Shown: piece by piece, positions 27,701-30,700 of the stretch | Numbering within the stretch: the stretch's first letter is position 1 | How the letters are laid out: each line of letters starts with the position of its first letter | Assembly: GCF_000764305.2 (NCBI RefSeq) | Contig: NW_025946531.1 | Coordinates: forward strand, 118,886-182,885 | Length of the DNA: 64,000 bases | Reading direction: 5' to 3' | Source of the DNA: Hyalella azteca | Lineage: Eukaryota; Arthropoda; Malacostraca; Amphipoda; Hyalellidae | Translations under genes and position numbers: made by a program | The notes under the pieces: generated by a model | What the model was told of the DNA's origin: nothing | Databases searched by the model: none | The model's input: the letters and a program-made list of their open reading frames with translations, nothing else

Positions 27701-30700
27701 GTTAATGGATGCACTTTGTCTAAGTGTGTTGGCTCGGGATGCGAGCCCGAAATATGAAGCTCATCTGTAGAACTGGACTGCTATCATAAAAAGGGCCAGC
27801 AGCATTGTCTAAACTATCATTTAGACAACTATTCTCGTGCAATTTCACTATAAACATTTTTAAAAAGTTTTGAAATAAGTTATTCAAACATTTCTACATG
27901 AAATTTTGATCTAGGTAGATCTTAAATATTGACGATAGGAATATTTATGTAAAATGTTTTCGCTTACGTAATGCATTCGTCAACTCTTAGATACGGTTCG
28001 TTTGAATGTTAATATTAATAAACTTTTGAATGTTAATATTAATAAACTATAATTATAAATTATGTCATGACTCACTGGATGGGTCTGCCCCCTTGATTTG
28101 GGGGCATGGGAGCCTGTGCAGAGCGGGGGGCGAGGGGGGCCAGCACAGGAAGCCGTCATATGAAGCTCTGCACCTAACTCCTGTACAGCGAACCAAACAT
28201 ACAAAAATTAAAATAATCAATAATACTTTCCTAATAGTTTAAGAATCAAGAGTTTATAATAATTTACTGAATTATTTTTAATTCGCTTATAATCTATAAG
28301 ATATCGTGTGGAACTAAGCCTCTACCGGTTTAAAAATCATGGACGCGGCATTGATGGCCAACGGTCACCATATGTCCGACCGGTGACAGCGCGGCTTTGA
28401 GTTGTAAGCTACGTTATCGTACAGCCTTGACGCTGCAGTGTATGAATTTATGGGTACGAAATATAGAGCAATTTGCCTAACGTCCATGATTTTTAATGTA
28501 AAACGTTAAGGAATGATTTGAACAGTGTTCTAAATGCCTAGTTGTACAATCAATGAGCAATAATTATTGGAACGATGCATCATGAATGCCGATACGGAAA
28601 AATGCCTGCAACGACATTGATATTGTCAGAATACATACAATGTACGGAAAAAATTAAAGTCAAATGTTACTGTGAAAAAAGTGTAGTTAAGAGCACTGTG
28701 ACGTTCAGGAATAGATAAAACATCATCAATTAATCAGATAATCTCTTCTATAACTATAAATTTTCCTAGCCCAAGTCACAAAATAGACAACTCGTTTCTG
28801 CATTCCGTCTTATGTGTTCCGTCTTATGTATTCCGTCTTTCTGTATGTCCGTCTTAGCTCCTGTTGTTTCACGCTTCGTATACAAACGGAAGTCAAACGA
28901 CATCCGTGACGTATCCGACGTCAGTCACGGAGCTAGGAAATGTTTGACAAATTGCTTCCTGACCGTAGATTTTGAAATTATTATCTACAGAATTCGCACT
29001 GCTTTATTCACTGGCAATTTCAAAGTATAGCAGTCGAAAGTTTCTAGATTCTAAACTCTTCCACATAATTATACAATATTTTACGTGTGATTTTTTGACA
29101 TTGTGAAACTAATACAGAAATAAACCAACTTTTTGGAAATAATCCAAATCCAAATTCTTGACGCAGATGAAATGTTTCTGCTTGTCTTCAGAAATTTGAG
29201 GAACGATATCGCCTGAAAGTGCAGTTCGTTTCTGAGAGTTGAAATGAGATCTCAGGGACACTCTAATCCTATAACGGCCGTCTCAACTCACGGGCGAGTT
29301 GTCTTCTCTGTTGCAAGAATCTTTACGTTTATTATGATGTGTTATATGAAGCATGATTCCATATAATGTGATCATGCCCGTGATGTAATAATTAATTTGG
29401 AAAGAAATACCTTAAGTAATAATGTCACTAGATTGCTTTAATCGCAGATTCTAGAACGTTTCTCTATAGAAAACGTTTCGGGGTTCGATCTCCATCGTCA
29501 GTTCGATAAATCTAGAGCACAAATAAAGTCAGAAAATTAATAAAGTTTGGAGTAAAAAAACACAAAAGTTAAAAACCTAAATGTACAGACAAAGGGATGA
29601 ATAATAAAGTATGTACCTATCTATTCACAATTTCTAATGGATAAGAACTGTAGGCAACATTTAAATTAGGCTTCTCTATAAAAATATACAGTAATTCCAA
29701 AATACGCAGATCGGAAGCACCATAACTATAAGCTAAAACCTTAAAGTCTGTATCGGACACCGGAACGTTGCACTGTTCAGCGTGAGTGCGCACAGCAGAA
29801 TGAGGAGGGCGCGATAGTAACTTCCCAGTCCTATAACTCCTACCTCTATGCTTATATATAAGCATATATATAAGCATATTATAAGCATATAAGCCTCTAT
29901 ATAACTCCTACCACACCGTGCACAACTAAATTTATAAACTAGGGACGATCGCATATGAGGAGGAAGGATATCTTTGTACCTAAAAAAACGAACTTATTTT
30001 GAAATTATTCACAACTAAGATACGAAAAATAATGTCCGGAAAGTATTTCATAAACAAATCTTTTAATTCTCTTGACAAACTTCGGACGCATGGCCGAAGG
30101 ATGGAAGAGAACAGTAAACAACATTTGTACTCTCAAGCTCTGGAACAACTTCACTGTATCGCTTGGACATGAATTTCTTCATCTGGGTAAACACGAAGCC
30201 AGAAGGAAATCCATTAAGCGAGAAGTTATTGAGCAAAAATTCAAATACAAAATGCATGGCATGGAAAGTCGAGCAAATACGAAAGCCGCGGTGTAATAGT
30301 GTTTGAAGCTCGTTAAACTTGAATCTAAAATAACAAAAACTAAAAATGTTGGTGCTTCGGCCGGTGAAAGTTGATTTTCTGTAAACAGGGGTTTGAAAAC
30401 GGCCATTAGATTTAATAATAACATAACATAGTGATGTCGGCGCTAAAGTGTAGGCCTGATGCGGCCTGTAATATTGCAGTCTAGAAAGGACAAACTATTG
30501 TTCGATTCAAGTTCCATGGTAAATGTAATAGAATTATGTTGCAAGTTTAGGTAATCGAATAAAAGTTTTACATGAGAAGGATGTTTGAAAATAAGAAAGA
30601 GTTCATCGACGTATCTGTTATAAAAAATTGGCTTAAAATCGGGAGGACAATTGTCAGCCATGAAATCTCGTGAAAACACATAAATATGTTCGCAAAGGTT

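Noticed and set aside
28120..28142. Apparent frameshift in the C-runs of the hormone-domain exon
   Set aside because: A recount gives six C in each run, which keeps CWPP and PPALHRLPCP in a single frame.
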